Shown one piece after another: positions 34,211-43,943 of a stretch of 64,000 nt of DNA (position 1 is the first letter of the stretch; the number at the start of each line of letters is the position of its first letter). This DNA comes from an uncultured Sphingomonadaceae bacterium (GTDB lineage Bacteria; Pseudomonadota; Alphaproteobacteria; Sphingomonadales; Sphingomonadaceae): contig CANNCV010000001.1 in NCBI GenBank assembly GCA_947503245.1, forward strand, positions 371,501 through 435,500, in the 5' to 3' direction. Position numbers and translations under genes: made by a program. Below the pieces are notes generated by a model. It had not been told where the DNA came from. It saw only the letters and a list, made by a program, of their open reading frames with translations, and did no database searches.

Positions 34211-34439
34211 TTTCACTCTCCTTTTCATCCCCTGAATGGTGATTTTGCAGATATGGCGTAAGCACCAAACAGTTATGTTATACTATTACATCATAGTATT
34301 TTGTCAAGCGTTCCGTAAGGGAAGCCTTAATGAAGAACTCTCTTAACCAAGCAAAAGCCTAGATTTTCGCGACTTTCCGTGGCGCAATTTTTATGCGTCT
34401 ATAGCTTTATTATTGACATTATATAGCTAAGCTGCCGCC

Positions 34440-35081
34440 ATGTACTGGCGTTTTGTGTCTCTAGTAGCTCTCTGCTTATTGCTCTTTGCGTGCGACGATA
34501 CCGATAGACTGAATGAGTCCGATGCGTTTTCTGGGTGGCTTAACGAAGAGTCCGAACGCGCTGCGGTCTTTGCCGATTTTCAGCGCTATTTAGCATCACA
34601 AAATGTCGCCGGCATTGTGCCGGATGCCGATCTGCTGATTAGAGACAGTCAATATCGCAGCATCAAATGTCCGGTATCAATTTATGCCATGCCACCCCGC
34701 GCTACATGGCCGCATATCGCAGCGACACTGGCTTTGGTGCGCGACAAAGTCATTCCGGCCATTGGACCTGTCCGCATTGTCTCTGGCTATCGCCCGCCAG
34801 AGTTTAATCGCTGTATCAAGGGCGCAAAGCAAAGCGCGCATATGGGCAAAGGCGCTTATGATATGGTGGCGCGTGACCAGAAGCTGCCCAAGGCAGTGCT
34901 TTACACTAAACTGTGCGCCGCATGGCAGCAATCGCCGGAAAGTAGCTTCGGGCTTGGTGCCTATTATGACGTCAATGACCCTGATCGCAACAAAGGCCGC
35001 TTTCATATTGACGCCAGCGGTTATCGCAGTTGGGGTTTTGGCTATAAAGGGTCGAGCAGCCCCTGCCGCCAACTCCTATAG
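34440..35081 (+). CDS. M15-type D-Ala-D-Ala carboxypeptidase-like lipoprotein
   Basis: A 213-residue protein with a lipobox (LLFAC) at about residue 18. The M15A peptidase fold shows RIVSGYRPPEFN, SAHMGKGAYDM (zinc His and Asp) and GRFHIDASGY (second zinc His). The two His and Asp are the metal ligands in this family. It probably trims peptidoglycan cross-links in the periplasm as a lipoprotein. It is a lone gene between divergent tonB and convergent gltX. Confidence 0.85.
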   Translation: MYWRFVSLVALCLLLFACDDTDRLNESDAFSGWLNEESERAAVFADFQRYLASQNVAGIVPDADLLIRDSQYRSIKCPVSIYAMPPRATWPHIAATLALVRDKVIPAIGPVRIVSGYRPPEFNRCIKGAKQSAHMGKGAYDMVARDQKLPKAVLYTKLCAAWQQSPESSFGLGAYYDVNDPDRNKGRFHIDASGYRSWGFGYKGSSSPCRQLL

Positions 35082-35127
35082 AGGGCGCTTAAGACTGCAT
35101 AATATGCGGTTTCTATCGGTGCAGCGA

Positions 35128-36468
35128 TTATATCTGCGCAGCACGGGCCAGACGGCGCAGCGCGACATCACGGCCCAATATCGGCAGCAATTCGCCCATA
35201 TCCGGCCCATGATTTTGGCCGGTCAATGCTTGGCGCAGCGGCATAAACAGGCCCTTGCCCTTCCGGCCGGTTGACGTTTTCAGGCCGCTTGTTAAATCGC
35301 TCCATGCCTTGTCTGTCCAGCTTTGTGCGGACAGCATATCATGCGCGGCTTGCAGATAGTCGCGGTCCTCCTCCGAAAATTCGGGCAATTCAATTGGCCC
35401 TTCGACAATCGCCCACCAATTGGCAACCTCTCCTAAATGGGCAATATTGGGGCGGATGGCATGCCAAGCATCCGCATCTATTGCCGCTGGCAAGCGGTCT
35501 TTTACTGCATCATGCTCCAGCTTATGCACTATTTGCGTGTTGAGGCGGATCAGGTCTTCAGGATCAAATTTTGCTGGTGCGCGGCCAAAACGCTGAAAAT
35601 CAAAACTGTCGATCAATGCCGCCATGTCGGTTTCGGGGATGACCGGGTCACTGGTGCCCAGCCGCGCCAGCATGGCCAGCACAGATTGCGCCTCAATATG
35701 CTGTTCGCGAAATTCTGCGACACCCATTGAGCCAAGGCGTTTCGACAATTTGCCCTCTTTGCCCATCAGCAAGGCCGTGTGCGCAAAGCTGGGCACACTT
35801 GCGCCCAATGCTTCAAACATCTGTATCTGCGCCGCGGTATTGGCCACATGGTCTTCACCGCGCACCACATGGGTTATGCCATGATCGGCATCATCAATGG
35901 TGGAGGGCAGCATATAAAGCCATGACCCGTCGGCGCGGCGAATCACTGGGTCCGACAGCGCGGGTGGTTCAAAACGTTGCAGCCCGCGCACCAGATCATT
36001 CCACTCAATCCGCGCATCATGGTCCAGTTTGAAGCGCCAATGCGGCGTGCGCCCTTCAGCTTCATAAGCTGCAATGTGTTCAGCGCTGTCATCCAGCGCG
36101 CCGCGATCATATACCGGGGCCAACCCGCGAGAGCGCAGCACCTTGCGTTTCAGATCCAGCTCCTGTGCGGTTTCGTAACAGGGGTAAACGCGGCCATCAG
36201 CCTTTAATTTTTCAAAAGCCGCCTCATAAGCATCAAAGCGCTGCGATTGGCGGAAACTGCTATCCCAGTTGAGGCCCAGCCACTGCAAATCCTGCTGAAT
36301 GCCGGTGACATAGTCTTCCTTGCTGCGCTCCGGGTCCGTATCATCAATACGCAGCACAAAATGGCCGCCCGTTTTCTGCGCCCACATCCAATTGTGCAAG
36401 GCGGTGCGGATATTGCCGATATGCAAATGGCCGGTCGGCGACGGCGCGAAACGAATTTTTGTGGTCAT
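35128..36468 (-). CDS. gltX: Glutamate--tRNA ligase
   Basis: A 446-residue class I aminoacyl-tRNA synthetase. It has FAPSPTGHLHIGNIRTAL (HIGH signature) at the start and KLSKRLG (KMSKS) in the middle. No zinc-finger Cys is apparent in the region between. The start at 36468 gives the standard N-terminus; two further in-frame starts up to 36528 are less typical. Alphaproteobacteria often have two gltX copies and use one for glutaminyl-tRNA, so this may be one of two. Confidence 0.95.
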   Translation of the reverse strand: MTTKIRFAPSPTGHLHIGNIRTALHNWMWAQKTGGHFVLRIDDTDPERSKEDYVTGIQQDLQWLGLNWDSSFRQSQRFDAYEAAFEKLKADGRVYPCYETAQELDLKRKVLRSRGLAPVYDRGALDDSAEHIAAYEAEGRTPHWRFKLDHDARIEWNDLVRGLQRFEPPALSDPVIRRADGSWLYMLPSTIDDADHGITHVVRGEDHVANTAAQIQMFEALGASVPSFAHTALLMGKEGKLSKRLGSMGVAEFREQHIEAQSVLAMLARLGTSDPVIPETDMAALIDSFDFQRFGRAPAKFDPEDLIRLNTQIVHKLEHDAVKDRLPAAIDADAWHAIRPNIAHLGEVANWWAIVEGPIELPEFSEEDRDYLQAAHDMLSAQSWTDKAWSDLTSGLKTSTGRKGKGLFMPLRQALTGQNHGPDMGELLPILGRDVALRRLARAAQI

Positions 36469-36550
36469 GGAGCGGCGCTTTGCCCGTTTTGCCATAATTT
36501 GTCGAGATGGCGCGATGAAATGACGCAATAAATTGCGCTAAATATTCTCA

Positions 36551-38230
36551 TCACACCGTGCGAAAGGCGTTTGTGATGGGGTAGCGTCTGTCGCGGCCGA
36601 AATTGCGGCTGCCCAATTTTACGCCCGGCGGGGCCTGGCGGCGTTTATATTCGGCGATATACAGCAAGCGCTCAATACGGATCACGACATCGCGGTCAAA
36701 GCCCTTGGCGACCAGATCATCGACCGACAGCTCTTCCTCAATCAAACCATGCAACAGCGGATCAAGCACGTCATAATCGGGCAGGCTGTCACTGTCTTTC
36801 TGGTCAGGGCGTAGTTCAGCAGATGGCGGCTTGGTGATAACGCTATCGGGCATCACCGGACCATCGGGCCCTAAGCCAAGCGAGGGTTTATTGCCGTTGC
36901 GCCAGCGCGAGAGATCAAACACCGTCAGCTTATACGCGTCTTTCAACACCGAATAGCCGCCCGCCATATCGCCATAGATGGTCGCATAGCCAACGCTCAT
37001 CTCGCTCTTATTGCCGGTGGTCAGCAGCATATGGCCAAATTTGTTGCTCAGCGCCATCAGCGTAACGCCCCTGATACGCGATTGGATATTCTCCTCGGTC
37101 GTATCAACATCGCGGTCGGCAAAGCTGCCCGACAGCATTGCATCAAATCCTTCAACCGCTGGATTAATGGCAATTGTGTCCAGCCGCGTACCCAGCATTT
37201 GGGCGCAGCCTTCGGCATCGTCCAGACTGTCCTGACTGGTAAAACGGCTGGGCATCATCACGCACCAGACGCGGTCCGCGCCCAAGGCATCGACCGCAAC
37301 CGCCGCTGATAAGGCACTATCTATACCGCCGGACAGGCCCAGCACCACGCCGGGAAAGCCATTGCGATTCACATAGTCGCGCAAGCCGACTATCATCGCG
37401 TTATAAATATCTGCCGGATGTTCATCCCATGACGCCAGAGCGCCTTGGCAGCATTCCCACTTACCATTTTCCAAGCGATTCCAGACAGTTGTTTCGCTAT
37501 GCTCATCCCAATCGGGCAATCGGCATATCGTCTGGCCATCGGCATTGAGCACGAAAGAACAGCCATCAAACACCAGTTCGTCCTGACCGCCAACACGGTT
37601 GAGAAACAAGAGCGGCAGCCCCGTCTCTTTCACCCGCGCACGGAAAACATCCATTTCGCGGTGGTCGTCTTTGTCAATTTCATACGGGCTGCCATTGACC
37701 GAGATTAATATCTCGGCGCCCTGTTCGGCCAGATGGCGCGGCACTTTGGGCAGCCAACCATCCTCACAAATTGGTAGGCCCAGCCTTACACCACGAAATT
37801 CAACAGGGCGCGGCAATGGGCCAGGCGCAAAAAGCCGCTTTTCATCAAAAGTGCCATAATTGGGCAGCTCATGCTTAAAGCGCACATCCGCCACCTTGCC
37901 ACCATCCAATATGGCAACGCCATTGTGCAGCCTATCGCCATCCGTAAAAACACTGCCGACCAGCATCGCCGGCCCGCCATCAGAAGTGGCCGCCGCCAAA
38001 CGGTCCAACTCTGCCGCTGCACGTTGGATAAGGGCGGGTTTCAGCACCAGATCCTCTGGCGGATAACCGATTAATTGCAATTCGGGAAAGACGATCAGGT
38101 CAGGCTGCGCATCCACCGCTGCGCCCTGCATTGCATCTGCACGCGCGGCCAGCATAGCATCGGCATTTTCGCGCAACGCACCCATTTTCTGGTTGAGCTG
38201 CACCATGGTTATTATCAGGCGGTTGGTCAT
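36551..38230 (-). CDS. nadE: NAD+ synthase, glutamine-hydrolysing
   Basis: A 559-residue bifunctional enzyme. The N-terminal nitrilase-type amidase has E (FPELQLIGYPPEDLVL), K (KHELPNYG) and C (PICEDGWLP). The C-terminal synthetase has the P-loop GLSGGIDSALSA and TGNKSEMSVGYATIYGD. It amidates deamido-NAD+ to NAD+ using glutamine. Its start overlaps nothing and the gene ends 19 bp before the gltX promoter region. Confidence 0.96.
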   Translation of the reverse strand: MTNRLIITMVQLNQKMGALRENADAMLAARADAMQGAAVDAQPDLIVFPELQLIGYPPEDLVLKPALIQRAAAELDRLAAATSDGGPAMLVGSVFTDGDRLHNGVAILDGGKVADVRFKHELPNYGTFDEKRLFAPGPLPRPVEFRGVRLGLPICEDGWLPKVPRHLAEQGAEILISVNGSPYEIDKDDHREMDVFRARVKETGLPLLFLNRVGGQDELVFDGCSFVLNADGQTICRLPDWDEHSETTVWNRLENGKWECCQGALASWDEHPADIYNAMIVGLRDYVNRNGFPGVVLGLSGGIDSALSAAVAVDALGADRVWCVMMPSRFTSQDSLDDAEGCAQMLGTRLDTIAINPAVEGFDAMLSGSFADRDVDTTEENIQSRIRGVTLMALSNKFGHMLLTTGNKSEMSVGYATIYGDMAGGYSVLKDAYKLTVFDLSRWRNGNKPSLGLGPDGPVMPDSVITKPPSAELRPDQKDSDSLPDYDVLDPLLHGLIEEELSVDDLVAKGFDRDVVIRIERLLYIAEYKRRQAPPGVKLGSRNFGRDRRYPITNAFRTV

Positions 38231-38442
38231 GCCCCAAATGATAGGCAGCACGCCAATAGGCCGCAATGATTATTCTGACCTTGCAGGCCATGAATCGGCT
38301 GGCGACCTGAAATAATAGAAATCATGACAGCTGGCAGACAGAAATTAGGGGATTTGGCTTCTTATCCTCTTTTGCTTTGGCGCTGTCGCCGCTAACACCA
38401 TCACAAAATTGTAACGCGCAAAACCGTCACGGGGAATTCGCC

Positions 38443-39378
38443 ATGAAAATCATGTCCGCCAACAGCAATCTGCCTCTTGCTCGCGCCATTGCTGCCTATC
38501 TGGAATTGCCGCTAACCGATGTCAGTGTGCGGCGCTTTGCCGATGAAGAGATTTTTGTCGAAATCCATGAAAATGTGCGCGGAGAGGATGTGTTTGTTCT
38601 GCAATCCACCTGTTACCCCGCCAATGACAATTTGATGGAATTGCTGATCTGTATCGATGCTCTGAAACGCGCATCGGCGCGGCGCATTACTGCCGTGGTG
38701 CCCTATTTTGGCTATGCACGGCAAGACCGTAAACCCGGCCCGCGCACGCCCATTTCGGCCAAGCTGGTCGCCAACCTCATCACCGTGGCGGGCGCAGACC
38801 GTGTGCTTTCGGTTGATCTACATGCGGGGCAGATTCAGGGCTTTTTCGATATCCCGACAGACAATCTTTATGCCGCGCCAGTGATGGCCGCGGATATTCA
38901 GGCGCGGTTTGGCGGGCATGAACTGATGGTGGTGTCGCCCGATGTTGGCGGCGTGGTGCGCGCACGGGCATTGGCCAAAAGGCTGGACAATGCACCGCTG
39001 GCCATCGTCGACAAACGCCGTGAGAAACCCGGCGAATCCGAAGTGATGAACATTATCGGCGATGTGTCGGGCCGCTTTTGCGTGCTGATTGATGATATTG
39101 TCGATAGCGGCGGCACATTGTGCAACGCTGCAGAAGCCTTGAAACAGGCGGGCGCGGTTGATGTCGCGGCCTATATTACGCACGGCGTTCTTTCCGGCAA
39201 TGCGGTCAGCCGCGTTGATAATAGCGGCCTAACTGAATTGGTGATTACCGATTCGATTGAAGCGACAGAAGCGGTGAAAAACTCCCAGCGCATCCGCCAA
39301 CTGCCCATGGCGCCTTTATTGGGCGAAGCGATCCGCCGGATAGCCGATGAAAGCTCCGTCAGCAGCCTGTTTGATTGA
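38443..39378 (+). CDS. prs: Ribose-phosphate pyrophosphokinase
   Basis: A 311-residue protein that makes PRPP from ribose 5-phosphate and ATP. Motifs are [36 protein letters not shown] (ATP and metal binding), [25 protein letters not shown] and the PRPP loop [23 protein letters not shown] precedes the ATG at 38443. PRPP feeds nucleotide, NAD and histidine synthesis; nadE is its divergent neighbour and a histidinol-phosphatase-like gene follows. Confidence 0.96.
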   Translation: MKIMSANSNLPLARAIAAYLELPLTDVSVRRFADEEIFVEIHENVRGEDVFVLQSTCYPANDNLMELLICIDALKRASARRITAVVPYFGYARQDRKPGPRTPISAKLVANLITVAGADRVLSVDLHAGQIQGFFDIPTDNLYAAPVMAADIQARFGGHELMVVSPDVGGVVRARALAKRLDNAPLAIVDKRREKPGESEVMNIIGDVSGRFCVLIDDIVDSGGTLCNAAEALKQAGAVDVAAYITHGVLSGNAVSRVDNSGLTELVITDSIEATEAVKNSQRIRQLPMAPLLGEAIRRIADESSVSSLFD

Positions 39379-39418
39379 TAACAAGCCACGCTTTGCATTC
39401 CTATTATGAGGGCCTGCC

Positions 39419-40195
39419 ATGACCAAAGATGATATCGCCCTTGCGTCCCGCCTTGCAGATGCAGCCGGTGCAGCCATTCGCCCCTTTTTCCGCGCGGTGT
39501 TTGAAACTGAGCGTAAGGGCGATAGCTCCCCCGTGACAGAGGCAGACCGCGCAGCAGAGGCCGCAATACGCCAGATATTGGATGCAGAGCGCCCCGATGA
39601 TGCGATTATTGGCGAGGAATATGGCGAAAAGCCCGGCACATCGGGCAAGCAATGGGTGCTGGACCCGATTGACGGCACCACCAGCTTCATTGCCGGAAGG
39701 CCGATTTTCGGCACGCTGATTGCGCTGTTGGAAGGTGGTTTTCCCGTTATCGGCATTATTGATCAGCCGATTGCCAAGGAGCGGTGGACCGGCGTTATGG
39801 GCCGCGGCACGACCTTTAATGGCCAGCCAGTCAAGACACGCCCCTGCCCCAAGCTGGACGAGGCGATTTTGGCCTCAACCAGCCCGCATCTCTTCACTGA
39901 TCATGATGCCGACCATTTTATGAAGCTGGCCAAGCAAACCGAAACCCGCCGCATGATCTGGGGCGGGGATTGCTATAATTATGGCCTGTTGGCCAGCGGG
40001 CATATTGATCTGGTGTGTGAGAGCGGGTTGAAACTGCACGATTTCGCTGCGCTGGTCCCCATTGTGGAGGGTGCAGGCGGCCATATGTGCGATTGGCAAG
40101 GCGATCCACTGCACGCCGCCAGCGATGGCCGTGTCGTTGCCATCGGCGATTCCGCCCGGGTGGAGGATGTGCTGGTCGCAATGGGTGTGGGCTAG
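39419..40195 (+). CDS. hisN: Inositol-monophosphatase family, probable histidinol-phosphatase
   Basis: A 258-residue Mg-dependent phosphatase. The metal sites are GEEYGEK, VLDPIDGTTSFIAGRP and GGDCYNYGLLASGHIDLVCE. The sequence type with TEADRAAE and SGKQWVLDPIDG is that of HisN, which completes histidine synthesis in bacteria lacking the HisB phosphatase. The start lies 40 bp after prs. A broader sugar or inositol phosphatase activity is an alternative. Confidence 0.85.
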   Translation: MTKDDIALASRLADAAGAAIRPFFRAVFETERKGDSSPVTEADRAAEAAIRQILDAERPDDAIIGEEYGEKPGTSGKQWVLDPIDGTTSFIAGRPIFGTLIALLEGGFPVIGIIDQPIAKERWTGVMGRGTTFNGQPVKTRPCPKLDEAILASTSPHLFTDHDADHFMKLAKQTETRRMIWGGDCYNYGLLASGHIDLVCESGLKLHDFAALVPIVEGAGGHMCDWQGDPLHAASDGRVVAIGDSARVEDVLVAMGVG

Positions 40196-40232
40196 TCCAG
40201 CAGTAAATCGCGCAACACGGGAATAGTTGGCG

Positions 40233-40712
40233 CTAGTCCTGTTGGCCAATGGCAGTCGGCTTACACAATTTCCATATCAGCAGAGCGAAAGCGGAAAGAT
40301 ACGCCAAGTTTGCAAGAACTACGGGCCAAAAATATGCAGGCGGGAAAAGACTTGTGTCCCTAGGATCATCATTCATCACCGCGCAAGTGATCGTCGTGGC
40401 AATGAACAAAAATAGCAAAAAGATATAGAGCGCATCTTTGCTTAGCCCTGCATCACGCAATCGCCTGACACAGGCCGCTGCCAATAGGGGGAACATTACA
40501 ACAACCACTAATAGGCCGGAAATGAGTATTGAGGTCTTCATATTAGTGGTCGGAACGGGAGCCCATATAATATCAACCAAGACGTTAAGACTTATCGTAA
40601 AAACTTGGACCATCAGCGCATAACACCAAAAGACAATGCGTGTATCATGGCCCCGAAAGTTGAAGATATTGATCAAACCATGGACGCAGTAACGTAGAAA
40701 AACACCCATCAT
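40233..40712 (-). CDS. DUF805 inner-membrane protein
   Basis: A 159-residue protein with about four membrane segments. The family marks are FNFRGHDTRIVFWCYALM and the ACVRRLRDAGLSK loop. DUF805 proteins are inner-membrane proteins of unknown function. Its stop lies close to the converging hisN-like gene. Confidence 0.82.
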   Translation of the reverse strand: MMGVFLRYCVHGLINIFNFRGHDTRIVFWCYALMVQVFTISLNVLVDIIWAPVPTTNMKTSILISGLLVVVVMFPLLAAACVRRLRDAGLSKDALYIFLLFLFIATTITCAVMNDDPRDTSLFPPAYFWPVVLANLAYLSAFALLIWKLCKPTAIGQQD

Positions 40713-40737
40713 GAGCTTTACACTCCAGTAAAAACCT

Positions 40738-41163
40738 TTAGCCCGTCACGGGTCCGCTGATCGCCCAGATATGACCAAAAGGATCGCGCAATTGTCCGTA
40801 ACGCTGGCCCCAAAACTGATTGTCTAAGGGGAAATGCACCTGCGCCCCAGCATCGCATGCCTGCTGCCAAACAGCATCTGCATCGCCCACCTCCAGCGTT
40901 AATGTGCAGCCCGAAGGTGGCGCCATCGGTTTGCCATCGCGCATTTCGGGAAAATCATCATTAAGCATCAAAATGGTGCCATTAATGGCCAATGTGCCGT
41001 GCATCAGCCTGTCGCCAGCCTCTTCACAGTTACTGAAAAGCACATCTGCGCCGAAAGCGGCCTGATAAAAGGCAATGGCCTCTTTGGCTTTGCTCTTATC
41101 TTTGGTGCCACCAACTATGGTGATATGTGCGGTAATGCCGCTGCGTATTGGTTCATCGGTCAT
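40738..41163 (-). CDS. VOC/glyoxalase-fold protein (PhnB-like)
   Basis: A 141-residue vicinal-oxygen-chelate protein. It shows AIAFYQAAFGADVLF, GTLAINGTILMLNDDFPEM and QLRDPFGHIWAIS, the pattern of PhnB-like or glyoxalase/bleomycin-type proteins. Metal ligands are not fully evident (one His in MHGTLAI, one near the end). The function is open. Confidence 0.8.
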   Translation of the reverse strand: MTDEPIRSGITAHITIVGGTKDKSKAKEAIAFYQAAFGADVLFSNCEEAGDRLMHGTLAINGTILMLNDDFPEMRDGKPMAPPSGCTLTLEVGDADAVWQQACDAGAQVHFPLDNQFWGQRYGQLRDPFGHIWAISGPVTG

Positions 41164-41240
41164 GATATGCTCCTCAGTCCAATAGCTGTATAGACCATCT
41201 CACCCCGGATCACCCCATATCACCATTGCACGCTATATTA

Positions 41241-42500
41241 TTATGCAGAGGCAGAATCGCGCCATGCCCGATAAGATTTCAAGCGTTTATTGCCGCGCAT
41301 TCTGTCCGCTATCAAAGCAACTATCGGCCATATGCCAGGCTTAGGCGCTTTATTCTGCGCCAGCCGCTCAAGTTGCGCTTTGGTGAGTGCCATATTGGCC
41401 AATGCACCCAGTGTCTGGTTTGACCAGCCACTCTCCGCAACATGGACATCTTTCAGCTGGTCCGCCTTCCATTGATTGGGCAGGTCGGGCGCAAAGGCCA
41501 GTGCCCGCGCAATGCCGAGTAATGATACGCCAAAACCGGCTTCGTCTTTCTCCAATGCGGCGATGGCTACTGATCGTTTGGTGATGCCGCCTGTGACCAT
41601 GATAGGCATTTGCGCGGTGCGCGCGATGCGGCGTGCAAAGTCCACAAAATAGGCTTCACGCTTTATACTGGTCGAACCGTCGGTCGCGCCCTGCATGGCC
41701 GGGCTTTCATAGCTGCCACCTGACAATTCAATGCAATCAACGCCCAGCGGGTTAAGCATCGCAACAACCTGCTCTGCCTCTTCGACAGTAAAACCGCCTT
41801 TCTGAAAATCAGCGGAGTTAAGTTTGATGCTAACGCAAAACTCTGCGCCAACCTTGCCGCGCACCTCTTTAACTATCGATAGCAACAGGCGCGCTCTGTT
41901 TTCTAATGGGCCGCCCCATTGGTCATCCCGCTTATTGGTCAGGGGGGAGAGAAACTGGCTCAGCAAATAGCCATGGGCGGCATGTATCTGCACTCCGTTA
42001 AAGCCAGCTTGCTCTGCCAGTTGGGCTGTATTCCCAAAGCGGGTTATAATATCCTCAATCTCGGATTGAGTCAGCGCTTTGGGCTGTGCCATCAAATGCG
42101 AATGCTTGCCCAGATCCACCGCAACATCGGACGGTGCAACGGCTTGCTCCCCCATATTGGCAAATATCTGCCGGCCCGGATGGTTGATCTGCATCCATAT
42201 ATGTCCGCCACCCGAACGCCCCTGTTCGGCCCAATGCGCAAATGCAGCCAGATTGCTGTCATCCTGCAGCACCACGCCGCCTGGTCCGGTCATAGCATCT
42301 GGCGCGACCATCACATTGCCGGTGATGATCGTCCCAACGCCGCCATCTGCCCATTGGCGATACAGCGCAAACAAACGCTCGCCCGGCACCTGCCCATAAT
42401 CCGCAAGATTTTCTTCCATCGCTGCCTTGGCCAGACGGTTAGGCAGTATCTGGCCATTGGGTAAAGTCAGGCTTTCAAACAGGCTATCGGCATGAGGCAT
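41241..42500 (-). CDS. NADH:flavin oxidoreductase (old yellow enzyme family)
   Basis: A 419-residue FMN-dependent TIM-barrel enzyme. It has NRLAKAAMEENLAD at the start, QINHPGRQ, the active-site pattern VQIHAAHGYLLSQFLSPLTNKR, and GVDCIELSGGSYESP. The substrate is probably an enone or a related compound. A second Fe-S and FAD half, as in 2,4-dienoyl-CoA reductase, is absent. It is a single gene next to the ribosomal protein genes. Confidence 0.9.
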   Translation of the reverse strand: MPHADSLFESLTLPNGQILPNRLAKAAMEENLADYGQVPGERLFALYRQWADGGVGTIITGNVMVAPDAMTGPGGVVLQDDSNLAAFAHWAEQGRSGGGHIWMQINHPGRQIFANMGEQAVAPSDVAVDLGKHSHLMAQPKALTQSEIEDIITRFGNTAQLAEQAGFNGVQIHAAHGYLLSQFLSPLTNKRDDQWGGPLENRARLLLSIVKEVRGKVGAEFCVSIKLNSADFQKGGFTVEEAEQVVAMLNPLGVDCIELSGGSYESPAMQGATDGSTSIKREAYFVDFARRIARTAQMPIMVTGGITKRSVAIAALEKDEAGFGVSLLGIARALAFAPDLPNQWKADQLKDVHVAESGWSNQTLGALANMALTKAQLERLAQNKAPKPGIWPIVALIADRMRGNKRLKSYRAWRDSASA

Positions 42501-42757
42501 ATCGTCATCGCTTTTTTTAGAAGGTTATGGTGGCAACTAAGTTTTATATAGCAACTTAATGGCTTTATGCAGAGATTATGTCAAGCAGCTAGGACAATCC
42601 AGCGCTTGCATTATCGCGCGTGCGCTTGTAACCGCCTTGCTTCGCCAACATAGTTGCGCGAATCGCATTGATAGGCTGGCCAGTTAGGGCTGCCATGTCT
42701 GTCACAAATGGAGACTTTCCTCTGACACAGGTCAAAGGAAAATAGAAAGGAACCAAA

Positions 42758-42961
42758 ATGCCCAAGCTGAAGACCAAAAGTGGTGTGAAGAAACGCTTCA
42801 AAATCACCGCAACTGGCAAAGTTAAGCACGGTGTTGCTGGCAAGCGTCACCGTCTGATGAGCCATAATAGCAAATATATCCGTCAGAACCGTGGCACCAG
42901 TGTCGCCAGCGACCCGGATGCACGGACAATCAAAAAATGGGCGCCTTACGGCCTGCGGTGA
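42758..42961 (+). CDS. rpmI: Ribosomal protein L35
   Basis: A 67-residue basic protein starting [14 protein letters not shown], typical of L35, with [13 protein letters not shown] and a Lys/Arg-rich body. The infC gene, often upstream, is not present. The protein is part of the large subunit. It is transcribed with rplT. Confidence 0.97.
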   Translation: MPKLKTKSGVKKRFKITATGKVKHGVAGKRHRLMSHNSKYIRQNRGTSVASDPDARTIKKWAPYGLR

Positions 42962-43000
42962 ACCCGCCCCGATTTGAAATTTTCTGAAAGGATATAGATT

Positions 43001-43363
43001 ATGGCACGCGTCAAACGGGGTGTTACCACCCGCGCCAAACACAAAAGATTATTAGAACAGGCCAAAGGCTATCGCGGCCGCCGCAAGAACACGATCCGTG
43101 TTGCACGCCAGGCAGTCGAAAAAGCCGGCCAATATGCCTATCGCGACCGTAAGGTTAAGAAGCGCAACTTTCGCAGCTTGTGGATCCAGCGCATCAACGC
43201 TGCTGTGCGCGCCGAAGGCATGACCTATGGCACCTTCATGCACGGTTTGAAAATGACCGATGTTGATCTGGACCGCAAAATGCTGGCTGATCTGGCAATG
43301 AATGAACATGCTGTCTTTTTGACCATCGTCAAACAGGCGCAGGATGCTCTGGCCAAAGCCTAA
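43001..43363 (+). CDS. rplT: Ribosomal protein L20
   Basis: A 120-residue protein beginning [16 protein letters not shown] with [21 protein letters not shown], the L20 hallmark, then [22 protein letters not shown]. It binds 23S rRNA early in assembly. It lies 39 bp after rpmI and is followed by a terminator. Confidence 0.97.
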   Translation: MARVKRGVTTRAKHKRLLEQAKGYRGRRKNTIRVARQAVEKAGQYAYRDRKVKKRNFRSLWIQRINAAVRAEGMTYGTFMHGLKMTDVDLDRKMLADLAMNEHAVFLTIVKQAQDALAKA

Positions 43364-43388
43364 GCACCCCATCTTGAAGATTGAAGAG

Positions 43389-43422
43389 AGCGCCGACCCG
43401 ATAAAGGTCCGGCGCTTTTTTC
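43389..43422 (+). terminator. Rho-independent terminator after rplT
   Basis: AGCGCCGACC and GGTCCGGCGCT form a stem with one bulged base, followed by TTTTTTCTT. It lies 26 bp after the rplT stop. Confidence 0.85.
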
Positions 43423-43470
43423 TTGTCTGTAATTGGTAGCTATAGCCGCCTGCGTACACATCCCGCCTCC

Positions 43471-43497
43471 CGTCATTCCTGCGAAGGCAGGAATCCA
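43471..43497 (+). repeat. 27-bp palindromic repeat, left flank of the GIY-YIG gene
   Basis: The sequence starts CGTCATTCCTGCGAAGGC. Its exact reverse complement stands at 43858-43884, so the two form a perfect inverted pair around the GIY-YIG gene. Each copy also folds by itself (ATTCCTGC...GCAGGAAT). Confidence 0.9.
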
Positions 43498-43510
43498 ACT
43501 CATAAGCCAG

Positions 43511-43846
43511 ATGATTATGCTGCATGAATTTAGCCCTATTACATATCTTCTGGCGAGCCACAGATACGGCACTTTATATGTTGGCGTAACTTCCAATCTC
43601 ATGAAAAGGCTCTATGAACATCGAAATGACGTGATTGACGGGTTCAGTAAGGATAGAGGCACCAAATTGCTGGTCTGGTTTGAAACCCACAGCACAATGG
43701 AAGAAGCAATTGTTCGGGAAAAACGGATCAAAAAATGGAAGCGGCAATGGAAGATAAATCTGATCGAGCAGAATAATCCTGATTGGCGCGATCTGGCGCT
43801 GGATTTGGGCTTTGCCAAAACCAAGACAGTGCGTTTGAAAAATTAA
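43511..43846 (+). CDS. GIY-YIG domain nuclease
   Basis: A 111-residue single-domain protein. The GIY-YIG core reads TYLLASHRYGTLYVGVTSNL with the conserved KRLYEH helix, and MEEAIVREKRIKKWKR holds the catalytic Glu and basic helix. The frame is open upstream to 43433, but that part translates the palindromic repeat, so I place the start at 43511 (43517 is also possible). It lies between rplT and pheS with no link to translation. Such short proteins with flanking repeats suggest a mobile or repeat-associated nuclease. Confidence 0.88.
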   Translation: MIMLHEFSPITYLLASHRYGTLYVGVTSNLMKRLYEHRNDVIDGFSKDRGTKLLVWFETHSTMEEAIVREKRIKKWKRQWKINLIEQNNPDWRDLALDLGFAKTKTVRLKN

Positions 43847-43857
43847 TGGGATGGAGA

Positions 43858-43884
43858 TGGATTCCTGCCTTCGCAGGAATGACG
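43858..43884 (-). repeat. 27-bp palindromic repeat, right flank of the GIY-YIG gene
   Basis: Exact reverse complement of 43471-43497. It starts 12 bp after the stop codon. Confidence 0.9.
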
Positions 43885-43943
43885 ACCAAGGGTAAAGCGA
43901 CTGCTATATAGCGGCAATGGAATAGAGAAATAACGGGATAGAT

